Positions 51,008-59,877 of a DNA stretch of 64,000 nt are shown here, piece after piece. Each line of letters opens with the position of its first letter. Within the stretch, counting starts at the first letter, position 1. Location: positions 79,649 to 143,648 of the forward strand of contig NZ_FNYY01000013.1 in the NCBI RefSeq assembly GCF_900109145.1. Reading direction: 5' to 3'. The translations under genes and the position numbers were made by a program. The DNA is from Marinovum algicola. Its GTDB lineage: Bacteria > Pseudomonadota > Alphaproteobacteria > Rhodobacterales > Rhodobacteraceae. The notes under the pieces are model-generated. The model had not been told where the DNA came from. It ran no database searches and worked only from the letters and a program-made list of their open reading frames with translations.

Positions 51008-52615
51008 TCAGGCGCGATCCGCGAGGATCATGTCGCTGGCCTTCTCGCCGATCATGATGGCGGGTGCGTTGGTATTGCCGCTGACGATCTCGGGCATGAT
51101 CGAGCAATCCGCCACGCGCAGGCCGCGGATGCCATGCACCCTGAGACGCGCATCCACCACCGTTCCCGGCCCTTGCCCCATCTTGCAAGTGCCTGTCGGG
51201 TGATAGATCGACGAGGAATTGCTGCGTGCCCAGTCCAACGTGCCGTCGTAATCGTCGAGATCGAGTTCCTTGGTGGGGCGGAATTCCTCGGCAATCTTGG
51301 CATTCAGCGGGTCCTCGCGCGCAATCCTCCGGGCGATTCTGACACCGTCGACAATGGTGCGGCAGTCCAGTTCGGTGGCCAGGTAATTCGGGTTGATCTT
51401 GGGATAGCTGCGCGGGTCGTTGCCGTTCAGCACGATCTCGCCACGGCTTTCGGGGCGGAGCTGACAGACCGACATGGTGAAGGCCGAGAAGGGATGCACC
51501 CCTTCGCCGGGGCTGTCCGCCGACCAGGGCTGAACGTGGAACTGGATGTCCGGCGTATCCGCATGCGGCCCGGTCTTCATGAAGCCGACCGCAAGGCTTG
51601 CCGCCATGGTCATCGGTCCGGAACGGAACAAGGCGTATTTCGCGGCGATCCGCGCCTGATTGAAGAGCGAGCGAACCTCGTCGTTCAGCGTCGGTTCGTT
51701 GCATTTGAAGACTAGCCGGGCCTGCAAGTGGTCCTGCATGTTCTTGCCCACGGCGGGCAGGTCGCGGATCACCTCGATGCCGTTGGCCTTCAACTGCTCA
51801 CCCTCGCCGATCCCCGAGAGCATCAGGATCTGAGGCGAGCCGATGGCCCCCGAGGACAACACCACCTCGCGCGTGCAGGTGACGGTCCGCTCCTGCCCCG
51901 ACCCGTCGAAATAGCGGACCCCGGTGGCGCGGCCCTCTTCCACGATGACACGGCTTACCTGGGCCTTGGTGACGATCTCGAGATTGGAGCGCTTGCGCGC
52001 CGGGTTGAGGAAGGCCACGGCGGAACTGCACCGCCGGCCCTTGCGGGTGGTCAACTGGAAATAGCCCACCCCTTCCTGCGAGGCGCCATTGTAGTCGGGG
52101 TTGAACGGGTAACCCGCGTTCTGCGCCGCGGCGACCCATGCATCGCAGATCGGGCGTTGCAGTCGCATGTTCGAGACCGAAAGCTCGCCGCCGGTGCCAT
52201 GAAAGTCGTCCGGCCCGCGCTCCTGGTTTTCCGAGCGCTTGAAAAGCGGCAGGACATCGTCCCAGCCCCAACCCTCGTTGCCCATCTGGCGCCAGCGGTC
52301 GTAATCCTCGGCCTGGCCGCGCACATAGAGCAGCCCGTTCAGCGAGGACGATCCGCCCAGCACCTTGCCACGCGGCCAGTCGATAGACCGACCGTTCAGC
52401 CCCTTGTCCTTCTCGGTACGGTAGCACCAATCCACGCTCGGGTTGTGCATTGTCTTGAAGTAGCCCACCGGCACATGGATCCACGGGTTCCAGTCCCGCG
52501 GCCCGGCTTCCAGCAGCACGACGCGATTCGCCGGGTCCCTGCTCAGGCGATTCGCCAGCACGCACCCGGCCGAACCCCCACCTACAACGATGTAATCGGC
52601 CTGCTTTGTCTGCAT
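51008..52615 (-). CDS. iseJ: GMC-family flavin dehydrogenase, probable isethionate dehydrogenase
   Basis: 535 residues from ATG 52615; the upstream extension has no plausible start. FAD-binding ADYIVVGGGSAGCVLANRLS at residues 5-24, GMC signature 1 (PRGKVLGGSSSLNGLLYVRG) near residue 78 and signature 2 (SSGAIGSPQILMLSGIG) near residue 253; catalytic region SIYHPTGTCKMG near the end. Family members oxidise alcohols such as choline. Position before xsc-pta and opposite a TRAP transporter and IclR gene matches the isethionate pathway (IseJ), which makes sulfoacetaldehyde; choline-type activity remains the alternative. Confidence 0.82.
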   Translation of the reverse strand: MQTKQADYIVVGGGSAGCVLANRLSRDPANRVVLLEAGPRDWNPWIHVPVGYFKTMHNPSVDWCYRTEKDKGLNGRSIDWPRGKVLGGSSSLNGLLYVRGQAEDYDRWRQMGNEGWGWDDVLPLFKRSENQERGPDDFHGTGGELSVSNMRLQRPICDAWVAAAQNAGYPFNPDYNGASQEGVGYFQLTTRKGRRCSSAVAFLNPARKRSNLEIVTKAQVSRVIVEEGRATGVRYFDGSGQERTVTCTREVVLSSGAIGSPQILMLSGIGEGEQLKANGIEVIRDLPAVGKNMQDHLQARLVFKCNEPTLNDEVRSLFNQARIAAKYALFRSGPMTMAASLAVGFMKTGPHADTPDIQFHVQPWSADSPGEGVHPFSAFTMSVCQLRPESRGEIVLNGNDPRSYPKINPNYLATELDCRTIVDGVRIARRIAREDPLNAKIAEEFRPTKELDLDDYDGTLDWARSNSSSIYHPTGTCKMGQGPGTVVDARLRVHGIRGLRVADCSIMPEIVSGNTNAPAIMIGEKASDMILADRA

Positions 52616-52742
52616 CGAGCGGGTCCTCCAAAAGCCCTGAAATTCGCTGAGCAAGTTTCCCTTGCGCCATCTTGCATAAATGATTAAAAATGATACCACA
52701 AGTCTCAATAATGCTGATTTATGAACGAAGGAGGAGAGGTTC
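52616..52742. promoter_or_regulatory. Divergent iseJ/iseK intergenic region
   Basis: 127 bp, AT-rich compared with its surroundings (for example TGATTAAAAATGATACCAC). CATAAA near 52675 and TTTATG near 52718 are inverted. It must hold both divergent promoters and probably the IclR-type regulator site; no clear core promoter is assigned. GGAGGAGAGG precedes the iseK start. Confidence 0.4.
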
Positions 52743-53975
52743 ATGAAGATTTCGGACAAACTTGGCGGTGTCTCGCGCCGCGATTTTTTCAGGGTTGCAG
52801 GCCGTTACGGGCTGTCGTCCACGGTGCTGGGTCTCGGCGGTCTGACCGGTGCGGTCAGCCTGCCGACGCTCGCGGCAGCGGCCGAATCGACCTATGACAA
52901 GCGCTTCAAGAAAGAGGCCAGGCACACGCTGAAGTTCGGTGCCTCGGGCTTCAACGCGCGTAATCTGCTGATCGAGCGCGCCGGCGCGCTGGAGTTCGCT
53001 CGCGACCTCGAAGAACGCACGGACGGGGAGATCCGTGTCGAGTTCATCGGCGACAACCAGATCTGCGGCCAGCTGAACTGTGTCGAAAAGACCCAGAACG
53101 GCATCGTCGACATCTATGCCGCCTCGACCCAGAACTCGGCCGGCGGCGCGCCCTATCTGAACGTGCTGGACTATGCCTATGTCTTTCCGGGCCGGGCCTC
53201 GCAGTACCATTTCCTCTACAGCCCCGAATCGAACGCCATCCTGCGCGACCCGCTGGAAAAGCGGCACGGGCTGAAATTCCTGTTCAGCCACTGCGAGCTG
53301 CGCGGGCTACAGATGGGCCAGTCCTTCGCGGACAAGCCGACGGTGACCAAGCTCGAGGAACTCTTTGGGACCAAGAACCGCGTCACCGGCACCCAGCTTG
53401 GCCGCATCGCGATGCAGTTGCTCAACCTGAACCCGGTTCCGGTGGCCTGGGAAGAAACGCTCGACGGATTGAAGACCGGGCTGATCGACGGCGCGGAAAC
53501 CTGGGCTTCGGCCGTGGCCTACGCCAACATGTCGCCGGTGGTCTCGCAATCGGTCGATCTGAAGTTCTTCTGCGGCACCGAGCACACCTCGATGTCGGCC
53601 AGCGTCTTCGACAGCCTCGAAGGCCACTTGCAGGACGCGGTGATGGAGTCGGCCTACCTGGCACAGGTCCACGTGCAGGCCGCGAACGAGGCGGCGCTGG
53701 TCAAGACCGTCGGCTTCTCGGACCCGGTTCTGCCCGGCACGCTGTTTGACGAGCACGACGTGCGCCCGGCCTTCCTTGCGGACGACCAGATCAAGATGGC
53801 CGAAGAGATGTGCTCACCCGAGTTCAATCCCGAGCCCTGGGAGCAGTGGCGCGGCCGGTTGAACAACTGGGCCGGTGGCATCGACACCTATGCCGAGCTG
53901 CACCGTGTTGCGCGCGAGGTGCCGGCCGACATGAAGCCGGAGAACGTCGAGCCCCGCCGCTGGTGGAAGGGCTGA
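52743..53975 (+). CDS. iseK: TRAP transporter solute-binding protein (DctP type)
   Basis: 410 residues with a twin-arginine signal (S-R-R-D-F-F-R at residues 11-17 and a hydrophobic stretch to about 43). The mature part has the DctP fold; GRIAMQLLNLNPVPVAWEE near residue 218 and LIDGAETWASAVAYAN near residue 240 hold the carboxylate/sulfonate-binding Arg region. Longer than most DctP (about 330) because of the long leader. Divergent from the GMC gene, first of a TRAP set; isethionate as ligand is inferred from context. Confidence 0.88.
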   Translation: MKISDKLGGVSRRDFFRVAGRYGLSSTVLGLGGLTGAVSLPTLAAAAESTYDKRFKKEARHTLKFGASGFNARNLLIERAGALEFARDLEERTDGEIRVEFIGDNQICGQLNCVEKTQNGIVDIYAASTQNSAGGAPYLNVLDYAYVFPGRASQYHFLYSPESNAILRDPLEKRHGLKFLFSHCELRGLQMGQSFADKPTVTKLEELFGTKNRVTGTQLGRIAMQLLNLNPVPVAWEETLDGLKTGLIDGAETWASAVAYANMSPVVSQSVDLKFFCGTEHTSMSASVFDSLEGHLQDAVMESAYLAQVHVQAANEAALVKTVGFSDPVLPGTLFDEHDVRPAFLADDQIKMAEEMCSPEFNPEPWEQWRGRLNNWAGGIDTYAELHRVAREVPADMKPENVEPRRWWKG

Positions 53976-53984
53976 CACCCTCTC

Positions 53985-54018
53985 GTCGCGGCGCCGGCTT
54001 CTGACCTGGCGCCGCGAC
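53985..54018 (+). terminator. Intercistronic hairpin after TRAP binding-protein gene
   Basis: Perfect 11-bp stem GTCGCGGCGCC/GGCGCCGCGAC with a 12-base loop, 10 bases after the stop. Similar in place to the hairpin after aapJ; probably raises binding-protein expression over the membrane subunits. Confidence 0.55.
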
Positions 54019-54073
54019 CTCCCTGCAAGCCACCACATCTGCACGCCCTGACCTGTCCCGAGGAGGAGACGGA

Positions 54074-54742
54074 ATGTCCACTATCGTGAGCGACATCGCT
54101 GAGATATTCAGCGCTGTCTTGTCCAACGACGCCTGGATGATCAATGAAGCCCTGAAGACCGAAGCCGCATGGGTCCTGGGCGGGGTGATCACCCTGCTGG
54201 GCGGCGCGCTGTTCTTGATCGTCTACCACTATGTCCCGTGGATTGAACGCAAGTTCGAGGCCACCGTCATGGTGTCGACCTACCTGCTGATCGGTGCGAT
54301 CATTTTTGTCGAGGTGTTCCGACGCTTCGTACTGAACGTGCAGGCACCCTGGTCGACCACGCTGCCGCCCTTCCTGTTCCTGATCATGACCTGGGCGGGC
54401 TGCGCCTATAACGTGAAGCTCCGAACGCATCTGGCGTTTGCCGAATTCCGCAGCAACATGCCGCGCGGACTGCAATTCCTGTGCCTGTCGATCGATGCGG
54501 TGCTGTGGATCGGCTTTGCCTGGATCGTCATCGTGACCTCGACCCAGGTGACCGCCAACTCGGCGGCGAACTTCCAGATCCTTCTGGGCACCGACAATGT
54601 CCTGCAATGGTGGTTTTTGATCTCCGTCCCGCTCAGCTTCATCCTGATCGCGGCGCGGGCGATGGAGAACTGGCTGGAGGACCTGAGAAACTTCCGCCAC
54701 GGCAACGCAATGATCGCCCCCGTCGCCATCGGCGCGGACTGA
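54074..54742 (+). CDS. iseL: TRAP transporter small permease (DctQ type)
   Basis: 222 residues, four membrane spans, with the DctQ blocks VMVSTYLLIGAIIFVEVFRR and LRTHLAFAEFRSNMP. AGGAGGAG precedes the ATG at 54074. Forms the membrane complex with the DctM subunit encoded 10 bp downstream. Confidence 0.9.
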   Translation: MSTIVSDIAEIFSAVLSNDAWMINEALKTEAAWVLGGVITLLGGALFLIVYHYVPWIERKFEATVMVSTYLLIGAIIFVEVFRRFVLNVQAPWSTTLPPFLFLIMTWAGCAYNVKLRTHLAFAEFRSNMPRGLQFLCLSIDAVLWIGFAWIVIVTSTQVTANSAANFQILLGTDNVLQWWFLISVPLSFILIAARAMENWLEDLRNFRHGNAMIAPVAIGAD

Positions 54743-54752
54743 GGAGACAGAC

Positions 54753-56114
54753 ATGACTGACGGATCCTGGACCATCTTCATCTCAATCGCGGTCACCTTC
54801 CTGTTCATGCTGGGGGTGCCGGTCTTTCTGGTGATCGGCTACTGGGTGATCGGCATGAGCCTGGTGCTCGGCCTGCCGCTGATCAACACAGGCGCCGCGC
54901 TGGCCGATGTCTTCACCGACGGCTTCGCGCTGCTCGCCATGCCGCTCTTCATCCTCACCGGCGACCTGATCAACCGCTCCGGCATCGCCCGGCGCCTGTC
55001 GGACTTCGCATATGCGCTTCTCGGCTGGCTGCGCGGCGGCCTCGCCATGGCATCTCTCGGGGCCTGCGGGCTGTTTGCCGCCATTTCCGGGTCGAACTCG
55101 GCGACCACCGCCACCATCGGCTCGATGCTGCATCCGGAAATGGTCAAAGGCGGCTACGACGAACGCTTTTCGGCCGCCACCGCCGCAGCGGGCGGCACCG
55201 TCGGCATCATCATCCCGCCCTCGATCATCTTCATCGTCTACGGCTTCCTGCTGAACCTGCCGATCTCCGAGCTCTTCGTGGCCGGCATCATCCCCGGCGC
55301 GATGATGGTGGGCGGCATGATGCTGGTGGCCTTCGTCATCTGCACCAAAAACGGCTGGGGTCACCTGATCCGGCTCGAGATCGCCCGCGTCCTCAAGACC
55401 GGCATCGGCGCCTGGCTGGGCTTCTTCGCCATCGGGCTGGTGCTCTGGGGCATCTACACCGGCAAGTTCTCTCCGACCGAGGCGGCGGGCGTCACGGTGG
55501 GCTTCTGCATCATCGTCGGTTTCCTGAGCCTGCCGGTCCACAGGATGATGGGCCGCCCCTCGGAAGACCGCGATTTCCGCGAACGCAGCGTGTCGGAATA
55601 CCTCGTCGTGCAGGGCTTCGGCCCGCTGGAGCTGCCGTCGATCACCATGCGCTCGGCCCAGATCACCGGCATCCTGGCGCCGCTGATCGCGGTGTCGGTG
55701 GTGATGCAGCAGATCCTCTCGGTGCTGGGCGCGCAGGAGATCATCGGCGAGTTCGTGCGCGGCATGGGTGGCTACTACGCGGTACTCTTTACCTCGATGG
55801 CGATTGTCTTTGTCGCCGGAATGGTGCTGGAAAGCCTGCCCGTCACCATCATCCTCGCCCCGATCCTCGCCCCCATCGCACATTCCGTGGGGGTCGAGCC
55901 GGTGCAGTTCGGGGTGATCTTCCTGGTGGGCGCCTCGATCGGCTTCATCACCCCGCCCTACGGGCTCAATCTCTATGTCGCCTCGGGGGTGACGGGCGTG
56001 CCGTATTTCCGGCTTTTGCGCTACACGGTGCCCTACCTGTTCGCACTGCTGTCGGTCTGGATCATCGTCGCGCTGGTGCCGGCTCTCTCGACAATCCTGA
56101 TCCCGGGCGGGTAA
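54753..56114 (+). CDS. iseM: TRAP transporter large permease (DctM type)
   Basis: 453 residues, about 12 spans. Conserved DctM blocks: LLAMPLFILTGDLINRSG near residue 66, FAAISGSNSATTATIGSML near residue 107, GTVGIIIPPSIIFIVYG near residue 147, and FITPPYGLNLYVASG near residue 403. Sodium-driven channel for the ligand delivered by the binding protein at 52743. Confidence 0.95.
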   Translation: MTDGSWTIFISIAVTFLFMLGVPVFLVIGYWVIGMSLVLGLPLINTGAALADVFTDGFALLAMPLFILTGDLINRSGIARRLSDFAYALLGWLRGGLAMASLGACGLFAAISGSNSATTATIGSMLHPEMVKGGYDERFSAATAAAGGTVGIIIPPSIIFIVYGFLLNLPISELFVAGIIPGAMMVGGMMLVAFVICTKNGWGHLIRLEIARVLKTGIGAWLGFFAIGLVLWGIYTGKFSPTEAAGVTVGFCIIVGFLSLPVHRMMGRPSEDRDFRERSVSEYLVVQGFGPLELPSITMRSAQITGILAPLIAVSVVMQQILSVLGAQEIIGEFVRGMGGYYAVLFTSMAIVFVAGMVLESLPVTIILAPILAPIAHSVGVEPVQFGVIFLVGASIGFITPPYGLNLYVASGVTGVPYFRLLRYTVPYLFALLSVWIIVALVPALSTILIPGG

Positions 56115-56148
56115 ACCGTTACAAAAGGGATTGGCACCAAGGGACACC

Positions 56149-56937
56149 ATGGCGGACGACGGCGAAAAAGAAGGCGCGATACCGACCAACCTGCGGTTGC
56201 TGCTCGTGCTGGAAGCCATGGCCGAAGCCGGGGTGCCGGTCACGCCGACCGAAGTGAACCAGACCCTCGGCCTGCCCAAGCCGACCATCCATCGGCTGTT
56301 CACCACGCTGGAGAACGAAGGCTTCATCCAGCGCGAAATCGACGGCCGGGGCTATTCCCCCGGCCGTCGCATGCGCAACATGTCGACCGGCATCCTGTCG
56401 TCGCTGCGCATCCGGACGGCCCGTGTCGCCGTTCTGGCCAAGCTGGCCGAGGAGATCGGCGAAACCAGCAATATCGCGATCGCGGATCGCGACGCCATGG
56501 TCTATCTCGACCGCGTGGAAACCAAATGGCCGCTGCGCATACAGCTTCCCGTCGGCACCCGGGTGCCGTTCTACTGCACCGCCAGCGGCAAGATGTATCT
56601 CTCGAACCTCGACCGGCGTCACCTGCGTAACTACGCGCTGTCGGCGCAGCTGGACCCGCGCACGGGGCGCACGATCACCGATCCCGAGGTGCTGATCGCC
56701 GAGGCGACAGAGGTGCGTGAACGCGGCTATGCCACCGACGACGAGGAGTTCATGGAAGGCATGATCGCGGTGGCAGTCCCGATCTTCGACGGCAACGACC
56801 GGCTGGTCTCAACCCTGTCGTTCCACGCGCCGCAACAGCGGCTTTCGATGGCCGATGCCATCGGTCACGTCGACAGGTTGAGGGCCTCGGCCACGCGCCT
56901 GTCGGACCTGCTGTCGGAGGATGACCCGTCGTCCTGA
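56149..56937 (+). CDS. iseR: IclR-family transcriptional regulator
   Basis: 262 residues from ATG 56149, after AAGGGA; a TTG 18 bases upstream is less likely. N-terminal winged helix (VTPTEVNQTLGLPKPTIHRL) and C-terminal IclR effector domain (VPFYCTASGKMYLSNL near residue 137, then MIAVAVPIFDGNDRLV). In isethionate loci the regulator is IclR-type (IseR), and this gene follows the TRAP genes directly, so control of the divergent iseJ/iseK promoters is likely. Confidence 0.88.
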   Translation: MADDGEKEGAIPTNLRLLLVLEAMAEAGVPVTPTEVNQTLGLPKPTIHRLFTTLENEGFIQREIDGRGYSPGRRMRNMSTGILSSLRIRTARVAVLAKLAEEIGETSNIAIADRDAMVYLDRVETKWPLRIQLPVGTRVPFYCTASGKMYLSNLDRRHLRNYALSAQLDPRTGRTITDPEVLIAEATEVRERGYATDDEEFMEGMIAVAVPIFDGNDRLVSTLSFHAPQQRLSMADAIGHVDRLRASATRLSDLLSEDDPSS

Positions 56938-56954
56938 CCTCCCTGGTGCGCAGG

Positions 56955-57189
56955 GTGTCCGGAGGCATAGATTTCGGCGAGCTTCAGCTTGACGAGGTCG
57001 CAGCCCCCAAGGCTTGCTGCCGATGGCGAGGTTGAAGAGCGCGAGGTCGCGATGGTTCTTCGCGATTTCCAGGCGTAAGCAGCTGGCCCAGACGTACTTC
57101 GGCATGAGGGGGCGCTTCTGGCCGAGGAAATGGCGCTTGTTTCAGACCCGGCGGCAGGCGCGAATTGCGGGAAACTTGGCGATGGTCAT
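56955..57189 (-). pseudogene. Tyrosine recombinase (phage-integrase-like) remnant
   Basis: From an ATG at 57189 the frame reads MTIAKFPAIRACRRV, an in-frame TGA, then NKRHFLGQKRPLMPKYVWA, LEIAKNHRDLALFNLAIGSK and, after a +1 frameshift, GCDLVKLKLAEIYASG. This is the N-terminal region of a common integrase family. The TGA replaces a Trp codon. The catalytic C-terminal part is absent. The rest of 56938-57443 contains only the repeats upstream of the next gene. Confidence 0.7.
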
Positions 57190-57354
57190 GCTGGTTTCTC
57201 CCGTCCGCAATTGGACCATATTCGGAAATGCTGCGATCGCGCGGACCGCAAGGCGCGCTTCGATGCGAGCGGCCCCCGGCCATTGGCTACGCCGTTGACC
57301 GCTGCGGTACAGCTTCACCAGATGGAGCGTGCCCCTAATCCGGGTGTTGTGAGT

Positions 57355-57424
57355 TGTGTGCATCAAAATAATATTTGCTGCACTCCACCCGCTGCGTGTA
57401 TCAATCTCATATTTGATGCACACA
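57355..57424. promoter_or_regulatory. Operator-like inverted repeats before nucleotidyltransferase gene
   Basis: TGTGTGCATCAAA (57355-57367) and its exact complement TTTGATGCACACA (57412-57424) flank a centre that contains a further half-site, ATTTGCTGCA near 57373, and TGTATCAA near 57397. Repeated, inverted TGCATCAAA units 20 bp before the ATG at 57444 suggest a repressor site, perhaps for autoregulation. The region is AT-rich and could also form a 13-bp stem in RNA. Confidence 0.5.
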
Positions 57425-57443
57425 GTCGGCGCACAGGCACAAC

Positions 57444-58463
57444 ATGGACCCGATATCACATTCCCGCGCAGCCCAGGTCGCTTATCAAGACTTGCTGCGC
57501 ATGCATCTCGACGAGGCGGCGTCGGAAGTTGTCGGCAGCATCGAGGCGCGTGAGCGCAACGGGCGGATCTATCTCTACGACCGGTTCCGTATCGGGACCG
57601 AGATGAAGAGCCGCTACCTTGGCGAGGATAGCCCCGACTTGCGCGATCGTCTTGCCCGGGCGGCTGAACTGAAGGCAGAGGCGCAGGAGCGAAAGAAACG
57701 CATGTCCCGCCTGGCGCGGGTCCTGAGGGCCGAAGGGATGATTGGAACCGACCGGGAGACAGGCTCGCTGCTTCTCGCCTTCGCGCGCGCCGGCGTCTTC
57801 CGGCTGGGCGGCACGCTGATCGGAACCGGCGCATATGCCCTCTATCAAGGAGAGCTTGGGGTTCGTTTCGACTCTGACGAGCTTGCCCAGACGGGCGACA
57901 TCGATTTCGCGAGCTTCGAGCGGCTCTCGGTGGCTCTGGGCGACCGCGTCGAGGAAGAACCGGGAGATATCCTTCGGTCGATGAAATTCGAGGCTGTTCC
58001 GGGGGTCTTTGATCGGCAAATCTGGAAGTGGCGTCAAAGTGGTGGCGAGGCAATGGTCGAGTTTCTGACGCCGGCGTTCGGCGAGGAAGGCGTCAAGCCC
58101 CTTCCGGCACTGGGTGTAAGCGCACAGGCATTGAACTACCTCAATTTCCTGATCGCGGAGCCGATTCACGCGCTGGCCCTCTACCGCTCGGGTGTCCTTG
58201 TGCAGATCCCGCGCCCCGAGCGCTTCGCACTCCACAAGCTGATCGTGGCCAGCAGGCGGCAGGGCGGTCCGGACGAGGCGAAGGCGCGCAAAGACCGGTC
58301 CCAGGCGGAATTCCTGATCCGCATCCTCGCGGAAGACCGGCCCGACGATCTCGCCGAGGCCTACGAGCACGCGCTGTCCCAGGGCCCCAGGTGGCGAGAC
58401 CGGATCGCCTCAAGCCTTGATCGCATGCCGGCGACAAAGGATATCCTTGGCGAACTCTCTTGA
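57444..58463 (+). CDS. GSU2403-family nucleotidyltransferase-fold protein
   Basis: 339 residues. A helical N-terminal part with charged repeats (KAEAQERKKRMSRLARVLR) is followed by a nucleotidyltransferase fold: RLGGTLIGTGAYALYQGE near residue 120 and TGDIDFASFERLS near residue 148 with the Asp-x-Asp metal motif. The C-terminus has helical RFALHKLIVASRR. It resembles the GSU2403/NTP_transf_8 family, whose substrates are unknown; related nucleotidyltransferase folds serve as toxins in abortive-infection systems. Flanked by integrase and IS630 remnants, so it is probably horizontally acquired. Confidence 0.78.
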   Translation: MDPISHSRAAQVAYQDLLRMHLDEAASEVVGSIEARERNGRIYLYDRFRIGTEMKSRYLGEDSPDLRDRLARAAELKAEAQERKKRMSRLARVLRAEGMIGTDRETGSLLLAFARAGVFRLGGTLIGTGAYALYQGELGVRFDSDELAQTGDIDFASFERLSVALGDRVEEEPGDILRSMKFEAVPGVFDRQIWKWRQSGGEAMVEFLTPAFGEEGVKPLPALGVSAQALNYLNFLIAEPIHALALYRSGVLVQIPRPERFALHKLIVASRRQGGPDEAKARKDRSQAEFLIRILAEDRPDDLAEAYEHALSQGPRWRDRIASSLDRMPATKDILGELS

Positions 58464-58656
58464 TCTGGTAGGCCGCCACATTTGGCCCGGCATGTCATTG
58501 GTCTCGGCCGCCCTACGGGTGTTGAGATCGATCGACTGTTTCAGGGTGTCCCCGGGCGGGAGCAGAAATTCGCGGCGTCGATACGGCCTGATCAGTGACG
58601 GCAGGGCGACGGGAAATGTTTACCGAAACCAGTCCAACATTCTCTCGGCGTTGCCA

Positions 58657-58995
58657 CTACAGCAACAACCATTCAATCAGCAACATATCCGGCAAAACCG
58701 CCTGAACCTTGGCGGACCTGTACGACGACAGATTGTCGGCGATCACCATGTCGCCTGGCGGCAATTCGGGGGACAGCTGGGGATCGATACAGGTGTCGAA
58801 CGCGGCGGGGTTCATGGGGCCGTCCACCACCCGAAGCGCGCTGAATTCGTCGACACGCAGCCCTGCGATGAAGGTCTGCGTCCGCCAGTGTCCGAAGGGC
58901 GCGTCAGCAGCATCCCGGTGGTGTAATTCCCGCGCGGGTCGCTTGGCGGCCACGGTCGTTCTTCGGAAAAAGCTCGGTTTGCCGACATAGTTCAC
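58657..58995 (-). pseudogene. IS630-family transposase remnant
   Basis: The minus strand reads APFGHWRTQTFIAGLRVDEF, VVDGPMNPAAF and PPGDMVIADNLSSYRSA, the central IS630 catalytic region with the second Asp (ADNLSS). Neither the first catalytic block (E-x-D upstream) nor the final L-N-P-I-E motif remains; a stop follows MLLIEWLLL. The rest of 58464-59061 holds no gene. Confidence 0.72.
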
Positions 58996-59061
58996 CTCGA
59001 AATATTTGTGGTGAAAGTAGGGGTGGCGAGATCAATTGGTTGCTGATCGCCTTCAAATTGT

Positions 59062-59862
59062 TCAATCGTTGAGCGCAAGCATGAACTTGGAGAACTCGTC
59101 ATCCTCGATGCCGACGCAATGCGCTGCGGCGGGATAAGCTCCTGTTGTCACGTCATTGACGAATTCGCCGAAGGCCGCGACACGTTCGCGCTGCAACCGG
59201 TCGAGTTCACTTCGGAAATCGCGGTAGGTCCTGGCGTGGCGCGGCTTGTGACCGCGCGTATAGCCCAGGACGTCCTCGGCAAAGAGATACTGAGCATCGG
59301 CGTACGGCCCGGCGCCCATGCCGAGCAGGACAAGACTGGTGCGACAGGCGATCTCGGCGGCGATCCGGTCGGGAACAACTTCGAGCTCGGCGCCGAAACA
59401 GCCGATCTCCTCCAGCTTCCTGACGTGCTCGAAGACGCTCAGCGCGCTGTCCGCGGTCTTGCCGACAGCCTTAAACCCACCTGTCCAGGTGGCTTTCGAC
59501 GGGATCAGCCCGACGTGGCTGACCACCGGGATTCCGTCATCCGCCAGCGCCTTGATCGTGCCAAAGGACGACGCACAGTACACGCAATCGCCGCCGACCT
59601 GCATGGCGTGGTGCGCGGCGCGTTGGTAATCCTCCAATGTTACCAACTCACCGTAAAGAAGACCGACCTGCACGAAGCAAGCGCCGGCGGCGTCCCGCAT
59701 TTCTGACGTCCAGACCGGGTCGATGATCGACAGCATATCTACGCCGGCCTCGGCCGCGGCTGCCGCCTCCTCGGGCGTCTCGACGTAGAGCATGGTCAGG
59801 GTGCGCTTGCCCTTCATCGCCCGGATATCGGCAACTGTCGGCCGCTTTGGTGTCTTGCTCAT
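59062..59862 (-). CDS. PanB-like ketopantoate hydroxymethyltransferase family protein
   Basis: 266 residues with the PanB TIM barrel: VETPEEAAAAAEAGVDMLS, VVSHVGLIPSKATWTGGFK and CFGAELEVVPDRIAAEI (the general-base Glu segment). The canonical GDS of the metal site is replaced by IDP (D48 kept, Ser lost) and the following G-M segment is different, so it is probably not the biosynthetic PanB. Last gene of the mocD-like operon and 15 bp after the reductase. A reaction with a C1 unit or an aldol partner is inferred from the family only. Confidence 0.75.
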   Translation of the reverse strand: MSKTPKRPTVADIRAMKGKRTLTMLYVETPEEAAAAAEAGVDMLSIIDPVWTSEMRDAAGACFVQVGLLYGELVTLEDYQRAAHHAMQVGGDCVYCASSFGTIKALADDGIPVVSHVGLIPSKATWTGGFKAVGKTADSALSVFEHVRKLEEIGCFGAELEVVPDRIAAEIACRTSLVLLGMGAGPYADAQYLFAEDVLGYTRGHKPRHARTYRDFRSELDRLQRERVAAFGEFVNDVTTGAYPAAAHCVGIEDDEFSKFMLALND

Positions 59863-59877
59863 GGAATCCTCCCTCGC

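Noticed and set aside
54783..56327. Minus-strand open frame of 514 codons
   Set aside because: Antisense to the TRAP large permease; Asp/Glu/His-rich composition arises from the complement of hydrophobic codons.
59062..59862. Biosynthetic panB (pantothenate pathway)
   Set aside because: The GDS metal-site motif is changed to IDP, no panC is adjacent, and the gene sits in a mocDEF-like operon; kept as PanB-like only.
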